From Bemisia tabaci (Eukaryota; Arthropoda; Insecta; Hemiptera; Aleyrodidae): a stretch of 64,000 nt of DNA. The translations under genes were made by a program, and so were the position numbers. The notes under the pieces were generated by a model, which did no database searches, was not told the DNA's origin, and was given only the letters and a program-made list of their open reading frames with translations. Positions 44,940 through 54,808 of this stretch are shown one piece after another (the stretch's first letter is position 1; the number at the start of each line of letters is the position of its first letter). The DNA lies in assembly GCF_918797505.1 (NCBI RefSeq), contig NC_092800.1, positions 31,114,263 to 31,178,262 on the forward strand, given 5' to 3'.

Positions 44940-45630
44940 TATTCTATTTCCCCGTCTTGAAAGTCAGGAAGCCTCTAAAGGAATCAAGTTTAAAACCCTT
45001 GACCCCCCACCTTTTCCCCGGCAGCTCATAAAAATGCTCAAAACACGATTGCGAAACACTCGGAGCCCTGATTTAGTGGGATAGAGCAAACACCACTCAC
45101 GGGGACCGAGAATCAAAACTGAGCAAACACTCGAGACTCGGCTTCGATTTGGAGAGACTCGTTGTGACGGTCCTGTCACCGGAGTCACCTGCCTGTCACC
45201 AACTACCCCTCCCCCCCCTCCTTGAGTGAAAGCTTATCGCACACATGCTACTTTTACTCCCTGTGTGTTTTGGCGCCCTTTTTATCGGTCCCATGACGCG
45301 GGGCTAATGGCACTTCATTTCTTTGACGTGATAACGTAATATGGATTTTGGAAAGAGTAGGGGGCACAGGGAAATAGGGTGACATGGATTCTTTTTTTTT
45401 TTTTTTTTTTTTTTTTTGAATATGGGTTAAAAATTATTTTGTATGACTGTTAGGTGAGATATCCGGTAGCCTGATGGTTAAAATATTGTCTGTATCAATG
45501 GGACATAATTCATGTACATGCTATGCATGTACTAATATACATAATATAATGAAACGATAAGCTAGCTTGGAGTTGTTTGACAAGTCGGTTAGATTGCATC
45601 ACTCAGATTGGTTGATTTTAAAAGGCATAC
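44940..45630. other. Intronic with a long T run
   Basis: A run of about 27 T (45391-45417) precedes AT-rich DNA. It could be the poly(A) tail of a minus-strand retroposon, but no body could be assigned. The GC-richer part, 44940-45240, holds a 74-codon ORF with no domain. Confidence 0.35.
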
Positions 45631-45854
45631 ACCGGAAAAAACACATCGGATCTAGAGTTCAGACTCTTAAAAATATCGACAAGAAAAAGTACTCTTGATT
45701 CAAACAGAATCTAGCTTAAATCAAGAACCAAGCCTCTTAATTCAAGCGAGTTTCGCTTTGATTCAAGCAAAAATCCGATTGAATCAAGAGTATTTTTTCT
45801 TGTCAATATTTTCAAGAGTCTGGACTCTAGATCCCATCTGTTTTTTTTTCAGTG
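45630..45854. mobile_element. Foldback MITE family J, copy J2
   Basis: Ends CACCGGAAAAAACACATCGG and CCATCTGTTTTTTTTTCAGTG. Inner blocks ACAAGAAAAAGTACTCTTGA and TCAAGAGTATTTTTTCTTGT. Confidence 0.85.
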
Positions 45855-45859
45855 TTTGG

Positions 45860-47190
45860 TGAAAATGTCGTTTTCTAGACGATGAAACCTTAATGTAACC
45901 TTACTCCAAATTGTGTTTTTACCGTGAGAACGATGGACGTTTTTAACTGAACATTTCACCTATTTTATTTCTCTAGGTACATGCAAAAATTAGCAGTTAA
46001 AATTCCGTACTGCTTTTTTCAACAGATCTATCTTGAAACGTTATTTGTCGATCGAGATTATTACACTAACTTACAGTAGTATTTTAACCAGCGGAATGCA
46101 AAATTTTCCAAAAGGAATTGCCTATTTGAAGAGATAATCTAGAGGTAAATATTGTTACACGCAGGTTGTATTTTTGTAGTATACATTAGGAAATGAAGGC
46201 TCAAGGCAGACATTAATTTGCGCATTGATTTACGAGCTATAGGAACTCACCTTCAAATTAGCTTCTTTTATGAGTTATTTCACCAATAAATTTCATTGTC
46301 AATGAATCAATTAATTAATATTCGCTTGAGAATAGATTTGAAGAATATTTGCTAATGTAGAAACACGGATCCACAATTTCAAAATTATATTTCAGAGAAG
46401 TTAAGAACATTTGCGAGGCAGCCGTTATAGCTTCACGCAATAAAAATGGAATCTGTAAATCATACACGACGGATAAAAACTGAGCTTGAAACATAGTAAA
46501 AAAAAAAAACGTATGTTTTCCGTTCTATTTTGCACTCTGTTTCTCTCCCCTCTTCCCCTCTTCCTAACTTACGACACAATATTTGCGTAAACGTGGAGTT
46601 TCAAGATTTACATGCGCGATTGAACAATTTCACCCTTTATTTTACAGAATCTATGTCAAGGGATGTCTAAAACTTCTATTTCTTACAGTGAGATACTGTA
46701 GCGCACTTCAACGCCTTTTAATAACGTTCTCTTGTATACCGAAAGAATTTAAGCGATTTATTTCATGTCCAGTCAAATGTCATAAAATGCAGTTGGTTCC
46801 ATTGTTACAAACCATGACTTTGAAAAAAATTGACAGCGGAATTATTCCATTTGATGCAGTTATTAACAATCACAATGGTGATAATGTCCTATTTTTCATG
46901 AAATATTCTTGTTCCCCTTCAGTTTTCCAAGTCTGCAACGCGCTTTCTCCTTAGATGAGAGGCATTCATTTGACTGATCAAGTCTACTTAGCCTCCAGTT
47001 AACATTTTAAAAGTGATATATTTTACCTTCATTTAGACGGAACACCTTCCTTTTTCCTAAATTGTATCATGCTTTGAACCACTTTCGTATAAGAGTTATT
47101 TTCGAAAATCTTATTACAGCCTCTTGGAATTTTTCGCGAGCACACTGCATCCTCAAAGTAATGTTGCACCTCGATGTTCACTGTACAGCC
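45860..47190. other. Intronic, no gene recognised
   Basis: AT-rich. A 123-codon plus-strand ORF (46583-46954) is the longest here, but it contains no family signature I recognise and shows no flanking splice or promoter evidence. I do not call it a gene. Confidence 0.4.
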
Positions 47191-47198
47191 TAGTAATA

Positions 47199-47460
47199 CA
47201 TGAAAACTACAGGAGCGCTGATATTGTTTTTGGTGTTTCAAAATCTCTCCTCTCATTCCGTTTTATCGAAGAAGAGCAAACCTACGTCATTGCTTAAAAT
47301 GTTCACAGAATATCCTTCACATAGAGGAGATAAGTCAGGGTTGTTTTCAAAGAATGACGTCAAATATCTATCTATTTGAAAATGAAGTGAGACAGGACCA
47401 GACAGGACGTCTGTAATGTTGCAAACCGAAGATACGCGCTCCTGTAGTTTCACCATCCGA
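47199..47460. mobile_element. MITE family H, copy H8
   Basis: Right arm GACAGGACGTCTGTAATGTT, GCAAACCGAAGATACGCGCT and end TAGTTTCACCATCCGA. The left end CATGAAAACTACAGGAGCGC is its partner. Confidence 0.7.
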
Positions 47461-47932
47461 ATGGTAAAAAGTACAAGAATATTCATAAAAGGACGAATAT
47501 TTTAAATCAAAATGTGTCCACGCAAACTCACTTAAAAATATTAATAGCGAAGTAGTTTTATTCTTATCATGGTAAAAAGTAACTCTTTGACGGTAATTCA
47601 CAACACATATCCAAGATATTTCGGCGCTTCATCAACTCTAAGGGCTCATTTACTTGAAGTCAAAGGCTGTAAAATTTCGGTGCAATTTTTTTTTTCGTTC
47701 GAAGGATCCAACTCATACTTCATTTTTCCTTTTTAAAAAAAAACGCACAAATAGACTTGAATAGAAAAATTAAAAAAATATTTTTCGTCGTATCTCGGGA
47801 AAATCACGGCAGATTTTGAAGTGTTCATTTTCATTTACCCGCACGAGAGACTTACAACGTCGCAAATTAAGGTATTAATATTTTTCATATCACCGTCGGT
47901 AATGAGAAAATTAGTAACAGCGCATGCGCAAG

Positions 47933-48245
47933 GGTGTAACATCAGCGGCAATCGTGATCTTCTGCTATGAAGGTGAAGCGATACTCTTTAAGGCGCTATA
48001 AGCAACTATTCCACCACGAGGGTATTGCACAGTATCAGTCGGAAATGAAGGCGCACTAACTTAAGTAAATTGACTAGTAGCGTTAACCGCTGCGAAGAGT
48101 CCTATTGATCGGGCAATATGCGGCTCCAATTCGATCGAGTTTTGTGAAACTTAGTGCTTAAGCCCATTTTTTTACGGTAAACTTGAATATCAACTCAAAT
48201 CTTCAAAATTTTAAAATTCAAAGATCGCGGAAGCGGCCTCAAATT
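47933..48245 (-). repeat. Inverted copy of the 28.9-29.2 kb segment
   Basis: The reverse complement reads TTGGAGCCGCATATTGCCCG, GCGCCTTCATTTCCGACTGA, GATACTGTGCAATACCC and AGAGTATCGCTTCACCTT, in the same order as 28890-29222. Older and more diverged than the 34/49-kb pair. Confidence 0.65.
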
Positions 48246-48603
48246 CTATTAACTTGACGCCGTCGAAATTATCCAACTTGGCAATCGAGATATCCATTCT
48301 TTTTCTGTTCAGTTTCAAAATCGATGTACTTACAGGTAGCTTAGTCCTCAATATCGGCGCGCTCCGTCTCCTCAACTTTTTTGTGTCGAATCTGATTGTT
48401 CATTTACTCATGTATTTATTTTTCTATTATTCCCTTATATTTTATTTTCTCATTTGATCATTCGGAGGAATGTAATCAAAGATCTTAATCCTGACATCAT
48501 TGACGCAAAAACGCAAAAGCGAGCTGATAATAATACTGATTACCTATCTGACGTGAATTAAGACCTGTCTCTTCTTGCTCTGTCAAAATTTTTCGAGTAA
48601 ACT

Positions 48604-48804
48604 GTGCCGGAGTCTATGTAGCGCCCAAAAAGCCGCGATTCACATAGATATGGAGCGGAACTATGCTTTTTACGGAGTGACTTATATGCACTAATACGAA
48701 GCGGAATCTTCTCTTTTTGCGGAGTGTAATACACTTTTATGGTGCTAAGTTTACTTTGCATTCATATCCCGCGAGGTTTATGGGCGCTACATAGACTCCG
48801 GCAC
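48604..48804. mobile_element. MITE Q with perfect 24-bp termini
   Basis: The 24-bp termini 48604-48627 and 48781-48804 are exact reverse complements starting GTGCCGGAGTCTATGTAGCG. The 201-bp body has inner partial palindromes (GGAGCGGAACTATGC, GAAGCGGAATCTTC). No TSD was obvious. Confidence 0.88.
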
Positions 48805-48936
48805 CGAATTTCACTCCCCGATTTTCAACAGCGCACGATTTGTTGAGTTACATTCTTGTAAAAAATTTACTTGTTGGAGTCAATTTTGCATCTTCGGAGC
48901 GGAGTTATGTCCCTCCGTCTAGACAGCGAAATTTTG

Positions 48937-49915
48937 TCGTCACCTTCCGGACAAAGTATCACAAGCGCTATGTGACGTTATGTGACGTCAAACATTTTCT
49001 TTTGGAAAAGTCGAATTTGATCAACATGAATTCGACAACGTCAGAATGTTCATACGAAGTTTTCCCTTAGCACTGCATAACAGGTTAGGACATTCAATAT
49101 AATGAAAAATTTAAAAAAAAAAGGAATTAAGTTGCAATTTATTTAATGCTATTTCGTAAGGATGCAACCTCATTTCAACGTTACAAACTTTACACTCGTA
49201 ATTCCTCTTTTATCAGGAATCTTACGGCATTTCAATTTGAAAATTCCATTCGATTTATTTTCTATCGACACCTACAAAATAGAAAAAATTTGGTGAGGTA
49301 TTGCGCAGCCTTACTGTTGTAATAAAATGAATGAATAACTTTTCGTCGTCAATTTTAACACCTAGAAATGGGGATACGTTTCTTTGTTTGGGAAAACCAC
49401 AACTTGCGCATCCGTCTTGATTCTTGAATTAATTTTACTCCCGTGAAAGGTCGGAGTGTCAGAGCGCTCATATTTAGGAATTGACACTCACAATCGTGTA
49501 ACACATGCGCGAATTACATTTCGCCTTCAAAATACGTGATACCTCACGCATATCCTAGAAGCTGTAATAGTTGTATGTTACAAAATCCTGTCCATTGACA
49601 GAATAAACAGACATAATTCGACAGGGTTGGAGGGAAGTATGGAACTTTGGAACGTCGTCACATTCCACTCAAATTATTACAGGGGCCATGCGACGTTTCA
49701 AAATTTCCGCCGCCGTTTTATTTTTTTTTTTTTCAGAGAAACTGTTGGTTGAACCTGTTTGAAAATTTCACTGAATTTTATCGGTAGCACAAAGAAAATT
49801 CAGTGAAAATTTCGGACAGCTTTGTTGAACAATTTCTCTGTAAAAAAAATAATAAGGCGGTGAAATTTTTCAAACGTTGCATGTTGCTTGTGATACTTTA
49901 ACCGGAAGGGTACGA
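48937..49915. mobile_element. Composite unit bounded by family A termini
   Basis: The left A terminus TCGTCACCTTCCGGACAAAG (then CACAAGCGCTATGTGACG) and the right A terminus GCTTGTGATACTTTAACCGG...TACGA enclose about 900 bp. It includes an arm of a family G MITE, the 700-bp unit shared with 34 kb, and a whole palindromic A copy (49690-49915). It could have moved as one A-type transposon or could have arisen by successive insertions. Confidence 0.6.
48988..49690 (-). repeat. 700-bp near-identical inverted duplication, copy 2
   Basis: Reverse complement of 34201-34900. Landmarks: CATAACAGGTTAGGACATTC, GTAATTCCTCTTTTATCAGG, AAATGGGGATACGTTTCTTT and GACAGGGTTGGAGGGAAGTA. High identity implies a recent copying event or gene conversion. 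Confidence 0.9.
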
Positions 49916-49940
49916 TGGTAGGCACCCTCTCACCCTCACC

Positions 49941-50176
49941 TGAAAAGATAATTTTCAAAATCACGTAAGGTCCAAAATTGTAAATGCGAGAAAAACAAGA
50001 AAACCCGTTGTATTCGCTTTGTTGACAATCTTCAAATTCCAAAAATGTATGTTCTTTTGGAAGGATATTTGGAAATCAGAGATGATTGATTGTGCCAGAG
50101 AAAACAAAGAAAAAACAACCCCTCTACCACCAAAATAGAGATTGGCGCTTACGAGATTTGGAAAATAATCGGTTGA
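49941..50176. mobile_element. MITE family N, copy N2
   Basis: Interior nearly identical to N1 (AATGCGAGAAAAACAAGAAA, CCCCTCTACCACCAAAATAG). Right end TTGGCGCTTACGAGATTTGG and AATAATCGGTT. Left end eroded. Confidence 0.8.
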
Positions 50177-50245
50177 TTGTCATGCGGTTATTAACCCTCT
50201 GCCCCTACTCCTAAGTACCTAACATCATGCAAGAACGGCTCCATA

Positions 50246-50752
50246 CTGCCGCGCCAAGGAAAAACGCCGTATGAACCTTCAGGCCTTGCCAAATTTCCTT
50301 TGATAAAACACCAATTTACTAGAAAGATTCTGAATATATTTCATCTAATTTTTCAGACAATTTTGTTCAAAATATCATTTATAACATCTGGAAAATTCAA
50401 GGTAAAATATCGACGGTGAAACTACCAAACCACGTATCTCGGTTTGCGACGTCGCAGACTTCCTGTCATACTTTATTTTTTAAATGAAAAACTACTTAAC
50501 ATCCAGTCTTGAAAATTTCTGTGATTTTTCCTCTTTGCACGGAGAAAATTCCGTGAACATTTCAAGGAATGATATTGATTTGGTCTACTTCAAAAAAATA
50601 AAATGTGAGCGTAGATTTTTAAACACCGCAAACGAGATACGTGGTTTGGTAGTTTCACCGTCGATATGCATAACTTCCCGCAAAAATAATCATTTTATCG
50701 AAGGAAAGGCAACACTCGAATGCTCATACGGTGTTCTTCCTTAGCACGGCAG
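50246..50752. mobile_element. MITE family G, copy G9, interrupted by H9
   Basis: CTGCCGCGCCAAGGAAAAAC at the left and GGTGTTCTTCCTTAGCACGG(CAG) at the right. The flanks CATA (left) and CATA (right) give a second 4-bp TSD for this family. The G body is split at AAAATA|TGCATAA by a family H element. Confidence 0.85.
50410..50664. mobile_element. MITE family H, copy H9, TA target proven by empty site
   Basis: A 255-bp palindrome starting TCGACGGTGAAACTACCAAA and ending GGTAGTTTCACCGTCGA, with TA on both sides. Uninterrupted G copies (21047, 33200) read AAAATATGCATAA at this position, so insertion at a single TA is directly readable. This fits the TA-target IS630/Tc1/mariner group. Confidence 0.92.
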
Positions 50753-51004
50753 CATACTACTCTTCTCGGTGACACGACGGAATAGAAGAGCCTATATTCG
50801 ACTCTTTTAAGAAACAAAGCTTTCTTTTTTTATTTTCTCGGCTATCATGTAGTCTGCAGGTATCTATTTGGAATTTTTATATTTTACTTTTGTTCTTCCG
50901 ACTGAAAATGGCTCAGTTTTGAGCCGAAACGTCTCGGATTTTTATATGTACTTTTTCGCCTTTTTTCCCGTTTTTTCTATGTTTTTGATACCACCATTGT
51001 CACG

Positions 51005-51238
51005 CACTGGAAAAAAAAAACACATTAGATCTAAGAGTCCAGACTCTTGAAAACATTGACAAGAAAAAGGACTCTTGATTCAATCAGATTTAAGCTTAAA
51101 TCAAAAGGAAATCCGCTCAAATTAAGAGGCTTGGTTCTTGATTTAAGCTTAAATCTGATTGAATCAAGAGTATTTTTTCTTGCCAATGTTTTTAAGAGTC
51201 TGGACTCAACATCCAACGTGTTTCATTTTTTTCCAGTG
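51005..51238. mobile_element. Foldback MITE family J, copy J3, 39 nt inside intron 1
   Basis: Ends CACTGGAAAAAAAAAACACA and GTGTTTCATTTTTTTCCAGTG. It lies immediately downstream of the exon 1 donor (51277). The hairpin arms carry ACTCTTGATTCAATCAGATT and its partner. Confidence 0.85.
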
Positions 51239-51277
51239 CGGGCTGCTGTTTCAGAAATTTTAACCTTAGAAACTAAC

Positions 51278-51773
51278 CTGCAAGATCGGGTAACCGTGGC
51301 CCGGCGTAGAACATCCCCGCCCTGGCGAGCCACTCCAGTTGCATATGCTGCAGGTGCGGCGGGGCCGGTCCGTTGGCCAGGGGCTTGCCGTGTCCGTGCT
51401 GCGGGAGGCTCTGGAAGGCCGAGTTGTACGGGTAGACCGGGTTGCGGCCGAGGAAGATCCCGGGCATGGGCATCATGTTCGGCGGGAGCGGGTGGGCGAT
51501 CTGCTCCTCGCAGCCGGGCGAGATCGAGGGGCTCCGGGAGCTGGTCTCCTCGTTGCGGGAGCTCTTCGGGGAGCTGCTGGAGGCCCTGGAGAGCGGCGAC
51601 GACGCCCGCTCGATCTCCGGGCGCCCGAGGAGCGCCTCAATGCAGAACGACGTCCGGTTGGCGCCCCCCGCGGGGTCCTTCGGGATCCGCGTCGAGAGGT
51701 CCTTCTCTACCATCTCCTGCCCCCGCGGGTCCAGCCTGTCCTCCGCCTCCGGCCAGGATTGTTCCGAGGACAT
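51278..51773 (-). CDS. exex: MNX/HB9-type homeodomain factor, exon 1 (N-terminal coding exon)
   Basis: This exon encodes residues 1-165 plus one base of codon 166. The ATG at 51773 follows an in-frame TAG three codons upstream and is the first Met. The sequence contains SFCIEALLG (residues about 45-53), matching the eh1-like FxIxALL repressor motif that opens MNX proteins. A Ser-rich low-complexity segment follows, then an MPGIFLGRNPVYPYNSAF region, and near the end LEWLARAGMFYAGPRLPDLA, the segment that precedes the homeodomain in insect exex. It is strongly GC-rich compared with the introns, so several long shadow ORFs run on the opposite strand. The donor GCAG|GTTAGT follows. The 290-residue total is shorter than Drosophila exex (over 500) and vertebrate MNX1 (about 400), mostly in the low-complexity N-terminal part. 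An additional upstream non-coding exon is possible. Confidence 0.93.
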
Positions 51774-51799
51774 CGCCAGCTAGGATTTGCTTAGCAACT

Positions 51800-52680
51800 A
51801 GGATGGGCGTCTCCGTAGTTCATCACATTGAAAGGGCGTCTTCTTGTAATCGAAAGCATTAACCTCTAAGAATTAGGGCGTCTTGAAGTAACTCACTGTG
51901 TATATAAAAAGGGCGTTTGATAGAGTTTTTCAAAAGCGTTTTTGAGTATTTCACAACCTCCGCTATTGATTTTGAGTCAAGTGCGGGCGTCTTCGTGTAT
52001 CATTACATTGAAAGGGAGCCTTCGTGTAATCAAAATCATTGAACTCTAAGAATTTGGGCGTCTCGAAATAACTCACAATTTATATTGAAAGGGCGTCTTA
52101 AAGCTGTGTTCAAAAGCGTTTTTGAGTATTTCACAGCCTCCACTATTTATTTTGAGCCAAGTTCGGCAGAAGTCTTTTAATGATACACAGCTTTTGCATC
52201 CGCAACTTTCAGCCGTTATTTTTGCTTGAATTCGTTGCTTTTGTCAGGCGTCAGGATGACAGGCAAATTCAGTGGACGTCTTGAGCTAATCCACAAGCTT
52301 TTCCTTTGACTTTTTACCACTATTTGTTGCGAGCGGTTTTTTTAATGAATATCTGATTGATGCTTCCAATAGTATTTCACGGCTTTTGACCACCTTGAAA
52401 AATTTTATTAGGCGTCTTGAAATTATTCACAATCTCTCAATCCAGCTTTTAAGCACCAATTGTTATGATCGGTGAATGTCGGTTGGAGTCTAGTAGATGT
52501 TTTCAAAAGCGTCTCCTAGAATTTATAGCCGCCTCTCAGCACCGTGAACGTCTTGAAATGATAGACAGCCCTCACATTCACAGCTTTCGACCACAACTTT
52601 TATCAGGTTTGGTTCCTTTGAATTGTTCGCAGTCTCCGAGATTCAGAGCTTTTTTCCAAACACTTTATGTTTTTGCGTGA
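51800..52680. repeat. Degenerate tandem array of GGCGTCTTGAAATAATTCACA-type units
   Basis: Starting about 30 bp upstream of the homeobox start codon, more than a dozen units share GGGCGTCT(T/C)(G/C), often followed by GAAATAA(C/T)TCACA and a CCTCCACTATT-like tail. Within it, 51804-51983 and 51986-52165 form a direct duplication of about 181 bp. More distant units (GGACGTCTTGAGCTAATCCA, AGGCGTCTTGAAATTATTCA, GAACGTCTTGAAATGATAGA) continue to about 52560. It is either 5' UTR or proximal promoter. Confidence 0.75.
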
Positions 52681-52699
52681 ACTTTTTATCCTTGATAGA

Positions 52700-53225
52700 G
52701 TCTCTTGAAGGTTCCAAAATCGTTTAGCGTTCAACGTCAGTATTAACCACCGATTTACGAACGAACCAGAAACTTCGCGCACTTATATTACAATTTTTTT
52801 AGACATTATTTTGAAACTGGGCTCCTCCCAAAAAAATTTGCATACCGCAAAGTATAGAGTTAAGCACTATAAAAATCGTTAATTGATCTCAAGAAAAGAA
52901 AAACACACCTCAGCAGACCATTAAAATCCGTACGCCACCGCACTTCAATTTGCATCAGGTATTTCTAATTAGGTTTTCACCTCAGACACAGAATTGAGAT
53001 TTAAACATTAAAAATTAAGGAAGATTAAATTCAGTAAATTGTCTTACATATTATGAAACACCTAGCACCCTAGAAATTGATGTATGCTTATGTTCAACCA
53101 TTGAGTGAAATGCTGATCACAGTCACCAAAAATCCACACAAAATTCGTCTTAAAAAACAATGTAAACAATTGATTTGAAGGATCGATTAGGGGTATTAAC
53201 AAGGTGTTGACAAGCACAATTTTTT
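52700..53225. other. Upstream flank of the homeobox gene, no feature recognised
   Basis: AT-rich, without repeats or ORFs of note. It lies between the tandem array and the GC-rich candidate promoter block. Confidence 0.4.
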
Positions 53226-53229
53226 ACAA

Positions 53230-53600
53230 CAGAGGATATCCTGACAAACCCCTCCGAAGGGAGAAAACGTGACTGTCAGAAGCGCGGAAACTCAAAACCG
53301 GAAACCGAGAACCGGAAGCCGACGACGAAGACGAGAGAACGCGGAAGCAATTAAAGCGAAATCACGGGGAAATTAGAGCGATCTCGGGGCCATGGCGCGG
53401 GCATAAACGAGGCAACAGTTGCCGGGGTAGTGAATGGAGAGATCGGTTATAGCTGGAGAGGCAATTGATCCGGCAATTTGGGGAGCATAATATCCCGCCG
53501 CGAACGAGGCTCTCATTGGCCGGCGCGGAAAAAAACACGCCCCCTCTCGCGGCTCTCCCGGGAGCCGGGGAGATCATAGACTCCTAATGGATGCCACCGC
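53230..53600 (-). promoter_or_regulatory. exex: Candidate promoter/upstream regulatory block of the homeobox gene
   Basis: GC-rich, non-repetitive DNA 1.5-1.8 kb upstream of the start codon. It contains GAAACCGAGAACCGG-type repeats, GCAATTAAAGCGAAATC, GGCAATTGATCCGGCAATTT and GGCTCTCATTGGCCGGCGCG (a reversed CCAAT-type box). On both sides it is bounded by AT-rich or MITE sequence. Position and composition suggest a promoter. No TSS motif was confirmed. Confidence 0.35.
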
Positions 53601-53730
53601 GTGATACGCCGAGGATGAAGGGTGGGTCTTCTCCATCATCCCTTCCTCCCCTTCCACCCCTTCCTTCCCCTCCCGTGGTAGTACTCCCGCCCATCCCGAC
53701 CCGTCTCTCGCTTACCCTACACCGCACTTT

Positions 53731-53987
53731 TGCCGTGCTACGGAAGAACGCCGTATGAACATTCAAGAGTTGCCAAATTTCCGTTTATAAAAAATTCATT
53801 TTTGAGGATATTTTATGAATATTTTTTATTGAAATTTTCAGATGCTGCAGACTAAATTGTGAGATAAATTCTCTGAAAATTTGGGGGGGGGGGGGATGTC
53901 CACAAGTTCCCTTGAAAATTTTTATTTTATCAGAAGAAGTTTGCCAGCATCTGAAGGCTCATACGGCGTTTTTCCTTAGCATCGCAG
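53731..53987. mobile_element. MITE family G, copy G10
   Basis: TGCCGTGCTACGGAAGAACG at the left, ATACGGCGTTTTTCCTTAGC at the right. It carries a 14-G run at 53883-53896 inside the right arm. First of four G copies in this cluster. Confidence 0.8.
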
Positions 53988-54015
53988 CATTGGTAACGTC
54001 GGTGTACGGCTTAGT

Positions 54016-54347
54016 CTACCGTACTAAGGGAAAACACCGTATGAACTTTCAAGAGTTGCCAGATTCTCTTTGGTAAAATACGAATTTCCTGGTAAACTTG
54101 TGGATATTTTTCATTTTCCGGACATTTTATGCCAAATTTGCTCCGATAAAATGTTTATTATTGAGGAACGCTATGAATATTTTTCTATTGGATTTGCAGG
54201 AACTTTTGGTGAAATTATGAACCAAATTATCTGAAAAATTGGAAGGAAAATATCCATAAGTTTACTAGGAACTCTGTATTTTAGAAAAGGGAATTTGACA
54301 ACGCTTGAAGGTTCATACGGCGTTTTTCGTTTTCCCTTGCACGGCAG
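54016..54347. mobile_element. MITE family G, copy G11 with internal duplication
   Basis: CTACCGTACTAAGGGAAAAC at the left; GGCGTTTTTCGTTTTCCCTT and GCACGGCAG at the right. It is about 80 bp longer than other copies because AAATTTGCTCCGATAAAATG repeats part of the left arm (about 54135). A recombinant of two G copies is likely. Confidence 0.75.
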
Positions 54348-54375
54348 ACTTAGCCCTACACCGGCGTTACCTATG

Positions 54376-54628
54376 CTGTCATGTTAAGGAAAAACGCCGT
54401 AGAAGCCTTCAGACGTCGCCGAACTTCTGATAAAATAAAAATTTTCAAGGGAACTTGTGGACATTTTTCTCCCAAATTTTCAGAGAATTTATCTCGCAAT
54501 TTAATCTACATCATCTGAAAATTTCAATGAAAAATAGGTATTCATCAGTATCCTCCAAAATGAATGTTTCATAAACGGAAGTTTTGCAACATTCGGATGT
54601 TCATCTGTGTTTTTCCTCAGCATGGCAG
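54376..54628. mobile_element. MITE family G, copy G12
   Basis: CTGTCATGTTAAGGAAAAAC at the left; TGTGTTTTTCCTCAGCATGG(CAG) at the right. Confidence 0.78.
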
Positions 54629-54635
54629 TATGTAG

Positions 54636-54808
54636 CAAGTGGCGTGGCGTGCTGGCGTGCTTTGCAACAAATCAATTGATCTACCTTTTAACCAATGGAA
54701 AAGGATCGATAAACAGGGTGTTCGCTCTGAACACCTTTAATAATCGATTATTTACCATAGCTTCCAATGGGGAATTATCGAAAATCGATTTATGACGCCT
54801 CGTCACTG
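54636..54808 (-). repeat. Dispersed repeat Z, copy 2
   Basis: Reverse complement of 270-438. Landmarks AAAAGGATCGATAAACAGGG, AATAATCGATTATTTACCAT and TGACGCCTCGTCACTG. An inverted GGTGTTCGCTCTGAACACC palindrome is specific to this copy. Confidence 0.6.

Larger units (their letters stand above)
25126..51277 (-). other. exex: Homeobox gene intron 1 (about 26.2 kb)
   Basis: Donor GCAG|GTTAGT at 51277; acceptor TTTCAG at 25126. It contains more than twenty MITE copies, several tandem duplications, two pairs of long inverted repeats (about 29/48 kb and 34/49 kb) and three GC-rich blocks that may be enhancers. I saw no additional exon: the exon 1-exon 2 junction already reads through the conserved LPDLAG...[11 protein letters not shown] segment. 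Confidence 0.85.

Noticed and set aside
45455..45500. tRNA- or SINE-like promoter box (GGTAGCCTGATGGTTAAAAT)
   Set aside because: Only a loose resemblance to a pol III box. I could not fold a cloverleaf or find the second box at the right spacing.
46583..46954. 123-codon plus-strand ORF in intron 1
   Set aside because: No recognisable family, no splice or promoter context, and AT-rich composition unlike the two host genes' exons.
51047..51862. 271-codon plus-strand ORF opposite homeobox exon 1
   Set aside because: It begins inside the palindromic MITE J3 and then runs through the antisense strand of the GC-rich exon. The Ala/Arg/Gly/Pro-rich composition is what antisense reading of a GC-rich exon gives. 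The minus strand carries the conserved protein.
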